Below are positions 1 through 6,527 of a stretch of DNA of 30,606 nucleotides, piece after piece. Location: positions 1 to 30,606 of the forward strand of contig CAKQPF010000043.1 of NCBI GenBank assembly GCA_934256705.1, written 5' to 3'. A program made the translations under genes and the position numbers. The notes beneath the pieces are model-generated. The model ran no database searches, was not told the DNA's origin, and saw only the letters and a list, made by a program, of their open reading frames with translations. Source of the stretch: an uncultured Prevotella sp. (lineage in GTDB: Bacteria > Bacteroidota > Bacteroidia > Bacteroidales > Bacteroidaceae). How positions within the stretch are numbered: position 1 is the stretch's first letter; every line of letters starts with the position of its first letter.

Positions 1-5
1 TCTTC

Positions 6-73
6 ATGTATCGTTTGGCAACAGTTTTGGGTTAGCATCTGCATAGCGCCCCACAGGGTTTGTCGGGTGCGCC
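6..73 (+). repeat. Left copy of the terminal inverted repeat
   Basis: This 68 bp sequence reappears as its reverse complement at 30533-30602. The two differ by a 2-base indel and two substitutions; the last 26 bases (48-73) are identical. Both copies lie within 6 bases of the window ends. The simplest reading is a dispersed genomic repeat at which an assembly broke. A transposon end is possible, but no transposase is present. Confidence 0.85.
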
Positions 74-90
74 AATTTTGATTGGTCTTG

Positions 91-98
91 CAAAGGTA
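91..98 (-). promoter_or_regulatory. Possible outward-facing promoter -7 element
   Basis: The minus strand reads TACCTTTG, a match to the Bacteroidetes -7 consensus TAnnTTTG. It points out of the left end of the window, through the terminal repeat. The surrounding bases closely resemble those around the promoter-like site at 25575-25582. No target gene is visible. Confidence 0.4.
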
Positions 99-137
99 GT
101 AAAAAGATTTCATTCTGCCAAACATAACACCAAAATA

Positions 138-299
138 AAGGTTCTGGTTCCGTAGTTGCGGAACCAAAATCACACACCCTAATATGGCTGAAAGTAATAT
201 ATATAATATATATATAATATTATATATATATTATATATAAATATAGATGAAGTGGTATGGTCTGTGTTTTTGGTTCCGCAACTACGGAACCAGAACCTT
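138..299. repeat. 162 bp nested palindromic element
   Basis: Two perfect 32-bp inverted arms (138-169 and 268-299) enclose an AT-only perfect palindrome of 42 bp (198-239). Each arm itself holds a small hairpin, GGTTCCG-TAGTTG-CGGAACC. The element could therefore fold as one long stem or as three separate hairpins. It contains no ORF. The design resembles a MITE or REP-type element, but I cannot name a family. Confidence 0.85.
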
Positions 300-728
300 G
301 AACACTTTTTCACAACCGTTAAAAGCGAGAAGAAAAACCTCCGTGGCGACAACTTGAAAATATGTTAACTCAATGCTTTCAGAAGAAGAAAAAGAGAGAA
401 AAATGCGGAATAATTCATCCGCGCGCGCAATAGCTAAGACATTGCATTGCAATATCTATGCTTTTACCCTCTGATAACTAAGCTATTACCTCCCTATATC
501 TATGCTTTCACCCTCGATTTTCCGCCTTTTTCCGCCCGAAAAACGCCCCTTTTTCTTGCCCAATTCCCCAACACCTTGACCATCAGACAATTGCAGAATC
601 AGCGAGAATCGCGTATTTGCGGACGGAATTTCTGGCGTGGATTTCATTTGTTAATAAACATACAAAATGAGCAGAGGATTCCTCTTGTTCCCCTGTAAGG
701 GGGAGGCTGGATACGTTCTTCGCCTTGA

Positions 729-893
729 GTTCCCCAAAGTGCGTCAGCGCGATTTTTCACTATTCACTCTTCACTTTTCACTAAAAATCATGTTGTCTGG
801 TTGTCTTGTTGTTTAGTTGTTTTGTTGGTTGCAAGAAGTCCCCCAACTGCGTCAGCGCGATTTTTCACTATTCATTCTTCACTTTTCACTAAA
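729..893 (+). repeat. Direct repeat of ~56 bp flanking an octamer tract
   Basis: Copies at 729-785 and 838-893 share GCGTCAGCGCGATTTTTCAC and then a TTCAYTCTTCACTTTTCACT run, with only a few differences. The 52 bases between them include a tract of GTTGTTTN-like octamers (about 793-835). The arrangement suggests duplication of a small intergenic module. Confidence 0.75.
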
Positions 894-976
894 GAAACGT
901 AACTCGCATTCTTCATTCTTCACTCTACATTTACTAAGGTCCATCGCTTTTGAACGCTTGAAGTCTTGCTTGTGTT

Positions 977-1073
977 GGTACTGTCTTCCAGACAGCCGCT
1001 CATTATGCGGTTATAATCCCGAGACCACGTCCCGGGTTACTCTCGCTTCGCTCGGTACTGTCTTTCAGACAGT
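977..1073 (+). repeat. Dispersed hairpin repeat, copy 1
   Basis: The unit is bounded by two small hairpins, CTGTCT-TCC-AGACAG at the left and CTGTCT-TTC-AGACAG at the right. Between them is a conserved core containing GGTTATAATCCCGAGAC and GTTACTCTCGCTTCGCTCGG. Close copies in both orientations lie at 19014-19355. No ORF is supported. Confidence 0.8.
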
Positions 1074-1190
1074 GCCAACCGCTGATGACAAATAAACTTC
1101 AACAAATAAAATGATTATTTGTTGTCTGATAGGTTTGTTGTCTGGTTGTTTTGTCAAATGCTCAAGCAACTAAATCACAAAACAACATTC

Positions 1191-1256
1191 TTATCCATTG
1201 ATGTCTTATTTTTATTTATTGATATTTCCGTGAGTCTGGTACTGTATTCCAGACAG
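1191..1256 (+). repeat. Dispersed hairpin repeat, second module
   Basis: The segment TTATCCATTGATGT, an AT run, TATTGATATTTC and GTGAGTSTGGTACTGT is repeated at 19213-19278. It ends in the same CTGT...AGACAG hairpin as the neighbouring module, here with one stem mismatch (CTGTAT). The order of modules differs between the two loci, which suggests that they move or are duplicated separately. Confidence 0.75.
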
Positions 1257-1322
1257 AGGTGACCAACCAATAACCAATAACCGACAACCAACAACCTATT
1301 TCCTTATTTTCCACACAAATGC

Positions 1323-1353
1323 TTGGTGGATTGAAAAGAAAAGATTATCTTTG
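1323..1353 (+). promoter_or_regulatory. Bacteroidetes-type promoter
   Basis: TTGG at 1323-1326 is followed by exactly 19 bases and then TATCTTTG at 1346-1353, matching TTTG-N19-TAnnTTTG. The start codon of the next ORF is 53 bases downstream. This supports that ORF as a real gene. Confidence 0.65.
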
Positions 1354-1406
1354 CATGGAAATAAAATTCATTTCCAGATAACCGTCACATTCAACGAACA
1401 ATATCT

Positions 1407-1667
1407 ATGTCTTCCAAACCACATTCATCATCTCTCGACTGCAACATCTACGGCTCTGAGGCAAACGGCAACTACTGCGACAGCTGCAAGCTCGACTGCA
1501 TCAACAAAGCTAAAAAGGCAAAGACAAAAACCGTAGAAGAGGAAGATGATTACTCCATAAGCGAGGAACTGACCGACAACGGCAACAGAATGAATATCCT
1601 TTATCTCTTCATTGCTGCAACGCTGATTTTTGCGCTTGTGGTGCTGTTCTCGTGGATGTTCAGCTGA
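1407..1667 (+). CDS. Small Cys-containing, single-pass membrane protein (unknown function)
   Basis: This 86-residue protein is not recognised. Four cysteines near the N-terminus (C12, C24, C27, C31), including a CxxCxxxC group, could bind a metal. A Lys-rich then acidic middle (about residues 33-53) follows, then one hydrophobic segment at about residues 62-83. This predicts a C-terminal anchor with the Cys-rich part on one side of the membrane. A good promoter lies at 1323-1353. An overlapping frame from 1351 starts inside that promoter and is low-complexity, so it was not chosen. The gene is isolated and converges with pyrD; their 3' ends are separated by an octamer hairpin element. Being real is likely; the function is unknown. 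Confidence 0.6.
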   Translation: MSSKPHSSSLDCNIYGSEANGNYCDSCKLDCINKAKKAKTKTVEEEDDYSISEELTDNGNRMNILYLFIAATLIFALVVLFSWMFS

Positions 1668-1670
1668 TTG

Positions 1671-1814
1671 GTATGTTGCCTGGTCGTCTCGTTGTCTGGC
1701 TGTTTCCAACGGTAAAAGCCGTTGGCACGGTGGCTTTCGTATGGTGGTTTTCCATCGGGACCGCCAAACAACGAAACAACAAGACAACGAAACAACAAGA
1801 CAACAAGACCACTA
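1671..1814. repeat. Octamer-tract hairpin element at the pyrD 3' end
   Basis: Read on the minus strand, the element opens with tandem ~8-bp units (GTTGTCTT, GTTGTTTC) and ends with degenerate complementary units. The middle contains a separate perfect hairpin CCAACGG-TAAAAG-CCGTTGG at 1706-1725. The first unit overlaps the last codons of pyrD: its TAG stop is part of a GTGGTTTA-like unit. Related elements follow mrcA, dnaJ and the ABC-F gene. It may act as a transcription terminator between the convergent genes. Confidence 0.7.
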
Positions 1815-2717
1815 AACCACTCCGATGATTTCCTGCACGGAGGAGCAGCCGTGGGAGTCGAGCCACTCGTTGATACCGTCCTTCACCTTGACGGTAATGG
1901 CTGGGTCGAGGAAGTTTGCAGTACCGATTTCTATTGCCGTGGCTCCAGCCATGAGAAACTCTATGGCATCCGTGGCGGAAGCAATGCCACCCAGGCCCAC
2001 TACAGGAATCTTTACCGCTTTGGCCACCTGATAGACCATGCGGAGCGCAACAGGTTTTACGCAAGGACCGCTAAGTCCGCCAGTGCCGATGGAGAGGTTG
2101 AAGCAACGCTTCTCGATGTCGATGCTCGTGCCCATGAGAGTGTTGATGAGCGACACGGAGTCAGCGCCTTCCGCTTCTACTGCACGGGCTATCTCCGTGA
2201 TGTCAGTCACGTTAGGAGACAGTTTGACGATGAGAGTCTTGTCATATCTCCTTCTTACTTCACGCACCACGCTTGCCGCGCCTTCGCAAGTAACGCCGAA
2301 AGCCATTCCTCCCGACTTCACATTAGGGCATGAGATGTTGAGCTCGATGGCGCGGATGTTTTCCAGTTCGTTGACGCGTGCGGCGCATTCAGCATAGTTT
2401 TCAGGAGAATTTCCGCTGACATTGACGATCATCTGCGTGTCGATGTCCTTTATCTGCGGATAGATATTCTTGCAGAAATAGTCCACGCCCTTGTTTTGCA
2501 GTCCGACACAGTTGAGCATACCCTGCGCTGTCTCCGCCATGCGTGGGTAAGGATTGCCCTCACGATGCTGGAGAGTGGTGCCCTTCACGATGATTCCGCC
2601 TATCTGTTCGAGATCCACGAAATCCTGAAACTCAATGCCATAACCGAAGGTGCCGGATGCAGTCATCACGGGATTCTTCAGGTTGAGATTACCAATGTTA
2701 ACGCTTAAATTTGCCAT
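1812..2717 (-). CDS. pyrD: Dihydroorotate dehydrogenase B, catalytic subunit (NAD-dependent, class 1B)
   Basis: PyrD oxidises dihydroorotate to orotate with FMN, the fourth step of de novo pyrimidine synthesis, in the cytoplasm. The 301-residue length is normal for class 1B. The active-site loop NISCPNVKSGG places the catalytic base at Cys130; a Cys, rather than the Ser of class 2 enzymes, marks class 1. Phosphate-binding glycine motifs of the TIM barrel are present (VVGLGGI, then the EIGTA stretch). The start overlaps the end of pyrK by 13 bases, so the two are translationally coupled. PyrK passes electrons on to NAD+. The stop codon lies in an octamer hairpin element, so the last residues may differ from those of relatives. 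Confidence 0.96.
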   Translation of the reverse strand: MANLSVNIGNLNLKNPVMTASGTFGYGIEFQDFVDLEQIGGIIVKGTTLQHREGNPYPRMAETAQGMLNCVGLQNKGVDYFCKNIYPQIKDIDTQMIVNVSGNSPENYAECAARVNELENIRAIELNISCPNVKSGGMAFGVTCEGAASVVREVRRRYDKTLIVKLSPNVTDITEIARAVEAEGADSVSLINTLMGTSIDIEKRCFNLSIGTGGLSGPCVKPVALRMVYQVAKAVKIPVVGLGGIASATDAIEFLMAGATAIEIGTANFLDPAITVKVKDGINEWLDSHGCSSVQEIIGVV

Positions 2718-3481
2718 TTCAACTTATCGATGTTTATTACCGGACCTTCTTTACATACACACACATGCCCCTCTGTGGTATCTTCCACACAGCAGAGGCA
2801 GGCTCCCACTCCGCAGGCCATCTTGTTTTCGAGGCTCACTTCGCAGGCTATTCCAGCCTTCTTGGCGTAACGTGCCACAGCCATCATCATCGGTTTCGGA
2901 CCGCAGGTGCTGATCATGTCGAAACGCTCCTTGTCGAGGATGGAATGATTGGTGACGAATCCCTTCTCGCCCTCTGTTCCGTCCTCGGTGGTGACGAATA
3001 CCTTACCGACCTTCTGGAATTCTTCCATGAGGAGGAGGTCTTTCATTGAGCGTGCTCCGAGGAGGAAATAAGGCACGCCGCCCATCTTTCTGATTTCATA
3101 TCCCAGATAGAGCAGAGGCGCAACGCCTACTCCACCGCCTACAAGGAGATGCTTGCGCTCTGGCGATTGAGGCATGGTGAAGCCGTTGCCGAGAGGGAGC
3201 ATCACATTGACGGTGTCGCCGGAATTGAGTTTGCCAAGCTTGCGCGTGCCGTCACCGATGCAGGCAATGAGCAGATGAAGCTCGTTGTTCTCGCGGTCCA
3301 CATTATTTATAGATATAGGACGTCTGAGGAAGGTGGTCTGCGAGCCATCGACCCTCACTTCGACAAACTGTCCAGGCATCATCTCCGGAAGCGTTTCGGG
3401 AGACGTAAGACGCAGCAGTACATACTTTTCGTTGATATGTTCCACCGACTTTACGTTGAGGTCTAAACAATATTTCTTCAT
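2705..3481 (-). CDS. pyrK: Dihydroorotate dehydrogenase B, electron transfer subunit
   Basis: PyrK carries FAD and a [2Fe-2S] cluster and moves electrons from PyrD's FMN to NAD+. The 258 residues show an FAD-binding RRPISI motif in the first third and a nucleotide-binding LVGGGVGVAPL in the middle. The C-terminal cluster ligands are C223, C228, C231 and C243, spaced C-x4-C-x2-C-x11-C as the family expects. The gene is first in a two-gene operon with pyrD. A TACCTTTG promoter element lies about 90 bases upstream. The 5' leader contains G/C-rich complementary runs, but I could not identify a defined regulator. Confidence 0.95.
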   Translation of the reverse strand: MKKYCLDLNVKSVEHINEKYVLLRLTSPETLPEMMPGQFVEVRVDGSQTTFLRRPISINNVDRENNELHLLIACIGDGTRKLGKLNSGDTVNVMLPLGNGFTMPQSPERKHLLVGGGVGVAPLLYLGYEIRKMGGVPYFLLGARSMKDLLLMEEFQKVGKVFVTTEDGTEGEKGFVTNHSILDKERFDMISTCGPKPMMMAVARYAKKAGIACEVSLENKMACGVGACLCCVEDTTEGHVCVCKEGPVINIDKLKWQI

Positions 3482-3571
3482 TATAGATATAAAAACAATT
3501 ATAATTTCACCTACTTGATGTCACCCCTCGGTCTCATGGTGAATGCGGGGCGGATTGTCATTTTCAAGATA

Positions 3572-3579
3572 CAAAGGTA
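3572..3579 (-). promoter_or_regulatory. Probable pyrKD promoter -7 element
   Basis: The minus strand reads TACCTTTG, matching TAnnTTTG. No convincing -33 TTTG is seen. The implied leader to pyrK is about 85 bases. Confidence 0.5.
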
Positions 3580-3674
3580 ATGGAATTATTCGTTTTTCAG
3601 TGTTTTTTTTCATAAAACTTTATGTAATGCACCTTATTTTACATGAAAAAAGGGGAAATACCAATATTTAGCAT

Positions 3675-3682
3675 TAACTTTG
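3675..3682 (+). promoter_or_regulatory. Probable gluQ promoter -7 element
   Basis: TAACTTTG matches TAnnTTTG exactly and lies 25 bases before the gluQ start codon. No clear -33 element is visible. It diverges from the pyrK promoter. Confidence 0.55.
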
Positions 3683-3707
3683 TGGCGTATTTACAAGTAA
3701 GGAATTC

Positions 3708-4691
3708 ATGTCACACGAAAATATAAAAGGACGATTCGCCCCCTCTCCATCCGGGCGGATGCACTTGGGCAATGCGTATGCCGCTTTCCTCTCATGGCTT
3801 TCAGCGAAGAGCAAGGGCGGGACATGGCTTCTGCGCATAGAAGACCTCGACCCGCAAAGATGCAGGATGGAATACGCTCTGCAACTGGAGGATGACCTCA
3901 GATGGCTCGGCTTCGACTGGGATGAAGGAGGTACAGAGCAGCGGGGCGTCAACGGTCCGTACGTGCAAAGCCGGAGAAACGATATCTATGAGCATTATCT
4001 CTCCGTGCTCAGAGAGAAAGGAATCACCTATCCATGCCATTGCACGAGAGCGGAGATAATGGCCACGCAAGCACCACACGAGAGCGACGGACGCATAGTC
4101 TATCAAGGCACCTGCCGCCCGGACTATCTCAACGGTCTGGGCACCCTCAATCCATTCCAGCTTCATCCCGTCCATTCTCCTGCCACAGATGGAGAAGGAA
4201 GCACGGTGAGGCTGTACGTCCCGGACAGGGAAATCAGTTTCACGGACGGGCACTACGGACCGCAGGCGGTGAATCTCGCTCAGCATTGCGGCGACTTCGC
4301 CCTGAGAAGGAAGGACGGAGCCTGGGCTTACCAGCTGGCAGTGGTGGTCGATGATGCGCTGATGGGAGTGACGGAAGTGGTCAGGGGAAGAGACCTCCTG
4401 CTCTCGTCTGCCCAGCAGATCTACCTGTACAGCCTCCTGGACAGTCCATCACCCACATTCATCCATCATCCGCTGCTTTGCAATGATGCGGGGCAAAGGC
4501 TCTGCAAGCGCGACAAAAGCATGGACATGGGAATCATACGCCAGAACTGCAAAGCGGAGGAAATAATCGGAATGCTGGCTTTTCATGCCGGAATAACCGA
4601 CCGGATGGAAGCACTCAGCCTGCGTGAAGCATTGCATGAGTTCGACTGGAAGAAAGTGCCTTGTCAGGACATTATTTTAGTGAAAAAATAA
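3708..4691 (+). CDS. gluQ: Glutamyl-Q tRNA(Asp) synthetase
   Basis: GluQRS attaches glutamate to the queuosine base at the wobble position of tRNA(Asp); it is a shortened paralogue of glutamyl-tRNA synthetase. The 327 residues begin with RFAPSPSGRMHLGN, where HLGN (from H19) is the HIGH-type motif. A second class I motif, KRDKSMD, stands in for KMSKS. A zinc site like that of the family appears as CHC followed later by YQGTC. The anticodon-binding domain of true GluRS is absent, as expected. A full GluRS is excluded by length. The gene is monocistronic by position, with its own promoter and a separate one for the next gene. Confidence 0.9.
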   Translation: MSHENIKGRFAPSPSGRMHLGNAYAAFLSWLSAKSKGGTWLLRIEDLDPQRCRMEYALQLEDDLRWLGFDWDEGGTEQRGVNGPYVQSRRNDIYEHYLSVLREKGITYPCHCTRAEIMATQAPHESDGRIVYQGTCRPDYLNGLGTLNPFQLHPVHSPATDGEGSTVRLYVPDREISFTDGHYGPQAVNLAQHCGDFALRRKDGAWAYQLAVVVDDALMGVTEVVRGRDLLLSSAQQIYLYSLLDSPSPTFIHHPLLCNDAGQRLCKRDKSMDMGIIRQNCKAEEIIGMLAFHAGITDRMEALSLREALHEFDWKKVPCQDIILVKK

Positions 4692-4708
4692 AAAATAGAG
4701 AGGAAAGG

Positions 4709-4739
4709 TTGGTGGTGTCTCCTTTTTTTATTACTTTTG
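4709..4739 (+). promoter_or_regulatory. Bacteroidetes-type promoter for the ThiE/TenI-like gene
   Basis: TTGG at 4709-4712, exactly 19 bases, then TACTTTTG at 4732-4739. The ATG at 4763 follows by 23 bases. This supports 4763 over the upstream in-frame ATG at 4661, which lies inside gluQ. Confidence 0.65.
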
Positions 4740-4762
4740 CATTAAAATTTGAAAACAGAAGA

Positions 4763-5368
4763 ATGAAACTCGCTATATTGACTCAACCGGCATTTTTTGT
4801 CGAAGAAGACAAAATACTCAGTGCACTCTTCGAGGAAGGACTGGACACGTTGCATCTGCACAAGCCCAATTCGGAGCCTGTCTATTGTGAAAGGCTGCTC
4901 TCACTTCTTCCAAATTATTGCTACGACAAGATAAGAGTGCATGAGCATTATTACCTTAAGAACGAATACGACCTGCATGGCATACATATAGACGACCCTG
5001 CAGAGCCAGTCCCGGAAGGATTCAGAAGACACATCACGCGAAGCACCACTCAGATCTCTGACCTGAAAGAGATGAAGAAGAACTGCGACTACGTATTTCT
5101 CCATTCCCTCTTTGACGGGCTTCACGACAAGACGAAAGCCTCTCTCTCCATCCAGGAAATGGAGGTTGCGAGAGACAAGGGACTGATTGACAAGCACGTC
5201 TATGCCTTAGGTGGTATGAGCCTCGAAAACATCGCATACGCCAAGGAATTAGGATTCGGCGGCGTATGTATCTGTGGTGACTTGTGGAATCGCTTCCGCA
5301 TCCAGCACGAGATGGACTTCAAAGCGCTGCTGGAGCATTTCCGCAAGCTGAAAAAGGCTGTAGGCTAA
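4763..5368 (+). CDS. Thiamine phosphate synthase/TenI-like TIM-barrel protein
   Basis: The 201-residue protein resembles the ThiE/TenI family. It has an N-terminal strand followed by LDTLHLHKPN (family: lRkk-like phosphate contacts), HGIHID, an R-S-T-T segment where ThiE has its StHs motif, and the C-terminal GGMSLENIAYAKELGFGG glycine motif. ThiE joins the pyrimidine and thiazole halves of thiamine; TenI members instead aromatise the thiazole or have other roles. No other thiamine gene is adjacent and several ThiE contacts look altered, so the exact reaction is uncertain. The start at 4763 was chosen because of the promoter at 4709-4739. The extra N-terminal 34 residues of a longer frame overlap gluQ and look artificial. 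Confidence 0.75.
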   Translation: MKLAILTQPAFFVEEDKILSALFEEGLDTLHLHKPNSEPVYCERLLSLLPNYCYDKIRVHEHYYLKNEYDLHGIHIDDPAEPVPEGFRRHITRSTTQISDLKEMKKNCDYVFLHSLFDGLHDKTKASLSIQEMEVARDKGLIDKHVYALGGMSLENIAYAKELGFGGVCICGDLWNRFRIQHEMDFKALLEHFRKLKKAVG

Positions 5369-5411
5369 GGTTTTCCCCGAGAACAGACAGGACCATAATC
5401 CCCGGCTATTC

Positions 5412-5429
5412 CACTTATTATAATAGGTG
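5412..5429. promoter_or_regulatory. 18-bp palindrome upstream of prs
   Basis: CACTTATTATAATAGGTG is self-complementary apart from one T:G pair, with no loop. The perfect two-fold symmetry and position 84 bases before prs suggest an operator or a protein-binding site. It is not followed by a T-run, so it is a weak terminator candidate for the upstream gene. Confidence 0.4.
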
Positions 5430-5512
5430 AAAGCACTGACGTGTCCTACCTTAAGGAAAATTGGTAAAGCATATCCAACATCCAACAATAATCCAACAAA
5501 ATTCATATCGTA

Positions 5513-6451
5513 ATGAATAATTCAAACCCATTCATGGTATTCTCAGGCACTGCATCGAAATATCTTGCCGAAAAGATATGTGCAAGCCTCGGCTGTCCGC
5601 TCGGCCAGCTGCAGATTACCAATTTCTCTGATGGAGAGTTCGCAGTTTCTTACGAAGAAAGTATCCGCGGACGCGACGTATTCCTCGTGCAGAGCACATT
5701 CCCCAACTCTGACAATCTCATGGAGCTCCTCCTGATGATTGACGCTGCAAAGCGTGCTTCTGCAAGACAAATCAATGCTGTAATGCCTTACTTCGGATGG
5801 GCAAGACAGGACAGAAAGGACAAGCCTCGCGTAAGCATCGGCGCCAAGCTCATCGCTGACCTTCTCAGCGTGGCAGGCATCGACCGTCTGATCACCATGG
5901 ATCTGCATGCTGACCAGATTCAGGGATTCTTTGATGTTCCTGTGGACCACCTCTATGGTTCCGGCGTACTGCTTCCTTATCTCGCAAGTCTCAATCTTGA
6001 GAATCCTGTAATTGCCAGCCCTGACGCAGGTGGCGCTAAGCGTGCCAAGACATTTGCCAATTACCTCAACTGCCCGCTGGTGCTCTGCAACAAGACACGT
6101 GCTCGCGCAAACGTAGTGGAGAGCATCCAGATCATCGGTGACGTGAAAGGCAAGGACGTAATCATCGTGGACGACATGGTGGACACAGCCGGCACTATCA
6201 CCAAGGCTGCTGACGTGATGAAGGAGGCTGGAGCCCGCAGCGTACGCGCTTGCGCAAGCCACTGCGTAATGTCAGGTCCTGCAAGTGAGCGCGTGCAGAA
6301 TTCCGCTCTTGAGGAGATTGTCTTCACTGACTCCATCCCTTACACCCAACGTTGCGCCAAGGTCAAGCAGCTCAGCGTGGCTGATATGTTTGCCGAGACC
6401 ATTCGCCGCGTCATCAACAACGAAAGTATCAGCGACCAGTATCTTACATAG
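5513..6451 (+). CDS. prs: Ribose-phosphate pyrophosphokinase
   Basis: Prs makes PRPP from ribose 5-phosphate and ATP; PRPP feeds pyrimidine, purine, histidine, tryptophan and NAD synthesis. The 312 residues are the normal length. Visible landmarks are the ATP-contacting flexible loop WARQDRKDKPR (about 96-106), DLHADQIQGFF (130-140) and the PRPP loop VDDMVDTAGT (219-228). The start at ATG 5513 gives an N-terminus of family length. The gene has a ~144-base upstream region containing the palindrome at 5412-5429 and no clear TAnnTTTG element. It is followed after 76 bases by the uvrA-family gene; a small hairpin GGCAAT-AGGC-ATTGCC (6468-6483) lies between. Confidence 0.97.
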   Translation: MNNSNPFMVFSGTASKYLAEKICASLGCPLGQLQITNFSDGEFAVSYEESIRGRDVFLVQSTFPNSDNLMELLLMIDAAKRASARQINAVMPYFGWARQDRKDKPRVSIGAKLIADLLSVAGIDRLITMDLHADQIQGFFDVPVDHLYGSGVLLPYLASLNLENPVIASPDAGGAKRAKTFANYLNCPLVLCNKTRARANVVESIQIIGDVKGKDVIIVDDMVDTAGTITKAADVMKEAGARSVRACASHCVMSGPASERVQNSALEEIVFTDSIPYTQRCAKVKQLSVADMFAETIRRVINNESISDQYLT

Positions 6452-6527
6452 TCTGATCTTGAAGCAAGGCAATAGGCATTGCCACACAACAGCCTAATTC
6501 CTTGTCACTTATAAAATCATAAGACAC

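Larger units (their letters stand above)
300..1322. other. Gene-free, repeat-rich stretch
   Basis: No convincing gene is present. ORFs at 447-698 and 817-1095 have no recognisable domain; the second runs through repeat copies, and neither has a promoter-like sequence or a credible start context. The stretch holds a 56-bp direct repeat (729-893), octamer GTTG tracts near 793-835 and 1119-1187, and hairpin repeats at 977-1073 and 1191-1256. The segment 300-660 shows no structure I can identify. Confidence 0.6.

Noticed and set aside
198..239. AT-rich palindrome as a replication origin
   Set aside because: No DnaA boxes, iterons or replication gene; better explained as part of a palindromic element.
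447..698. ORF of 83 codons in the left intergenic region
   Set aside because: No domain, promoter or credible start; the region is rich in repeats.
817..1095. ORF of 92 codons
   Set aside because: Runs through octamer and hairpin repeats, so it is probably a translation of repeat DNA.
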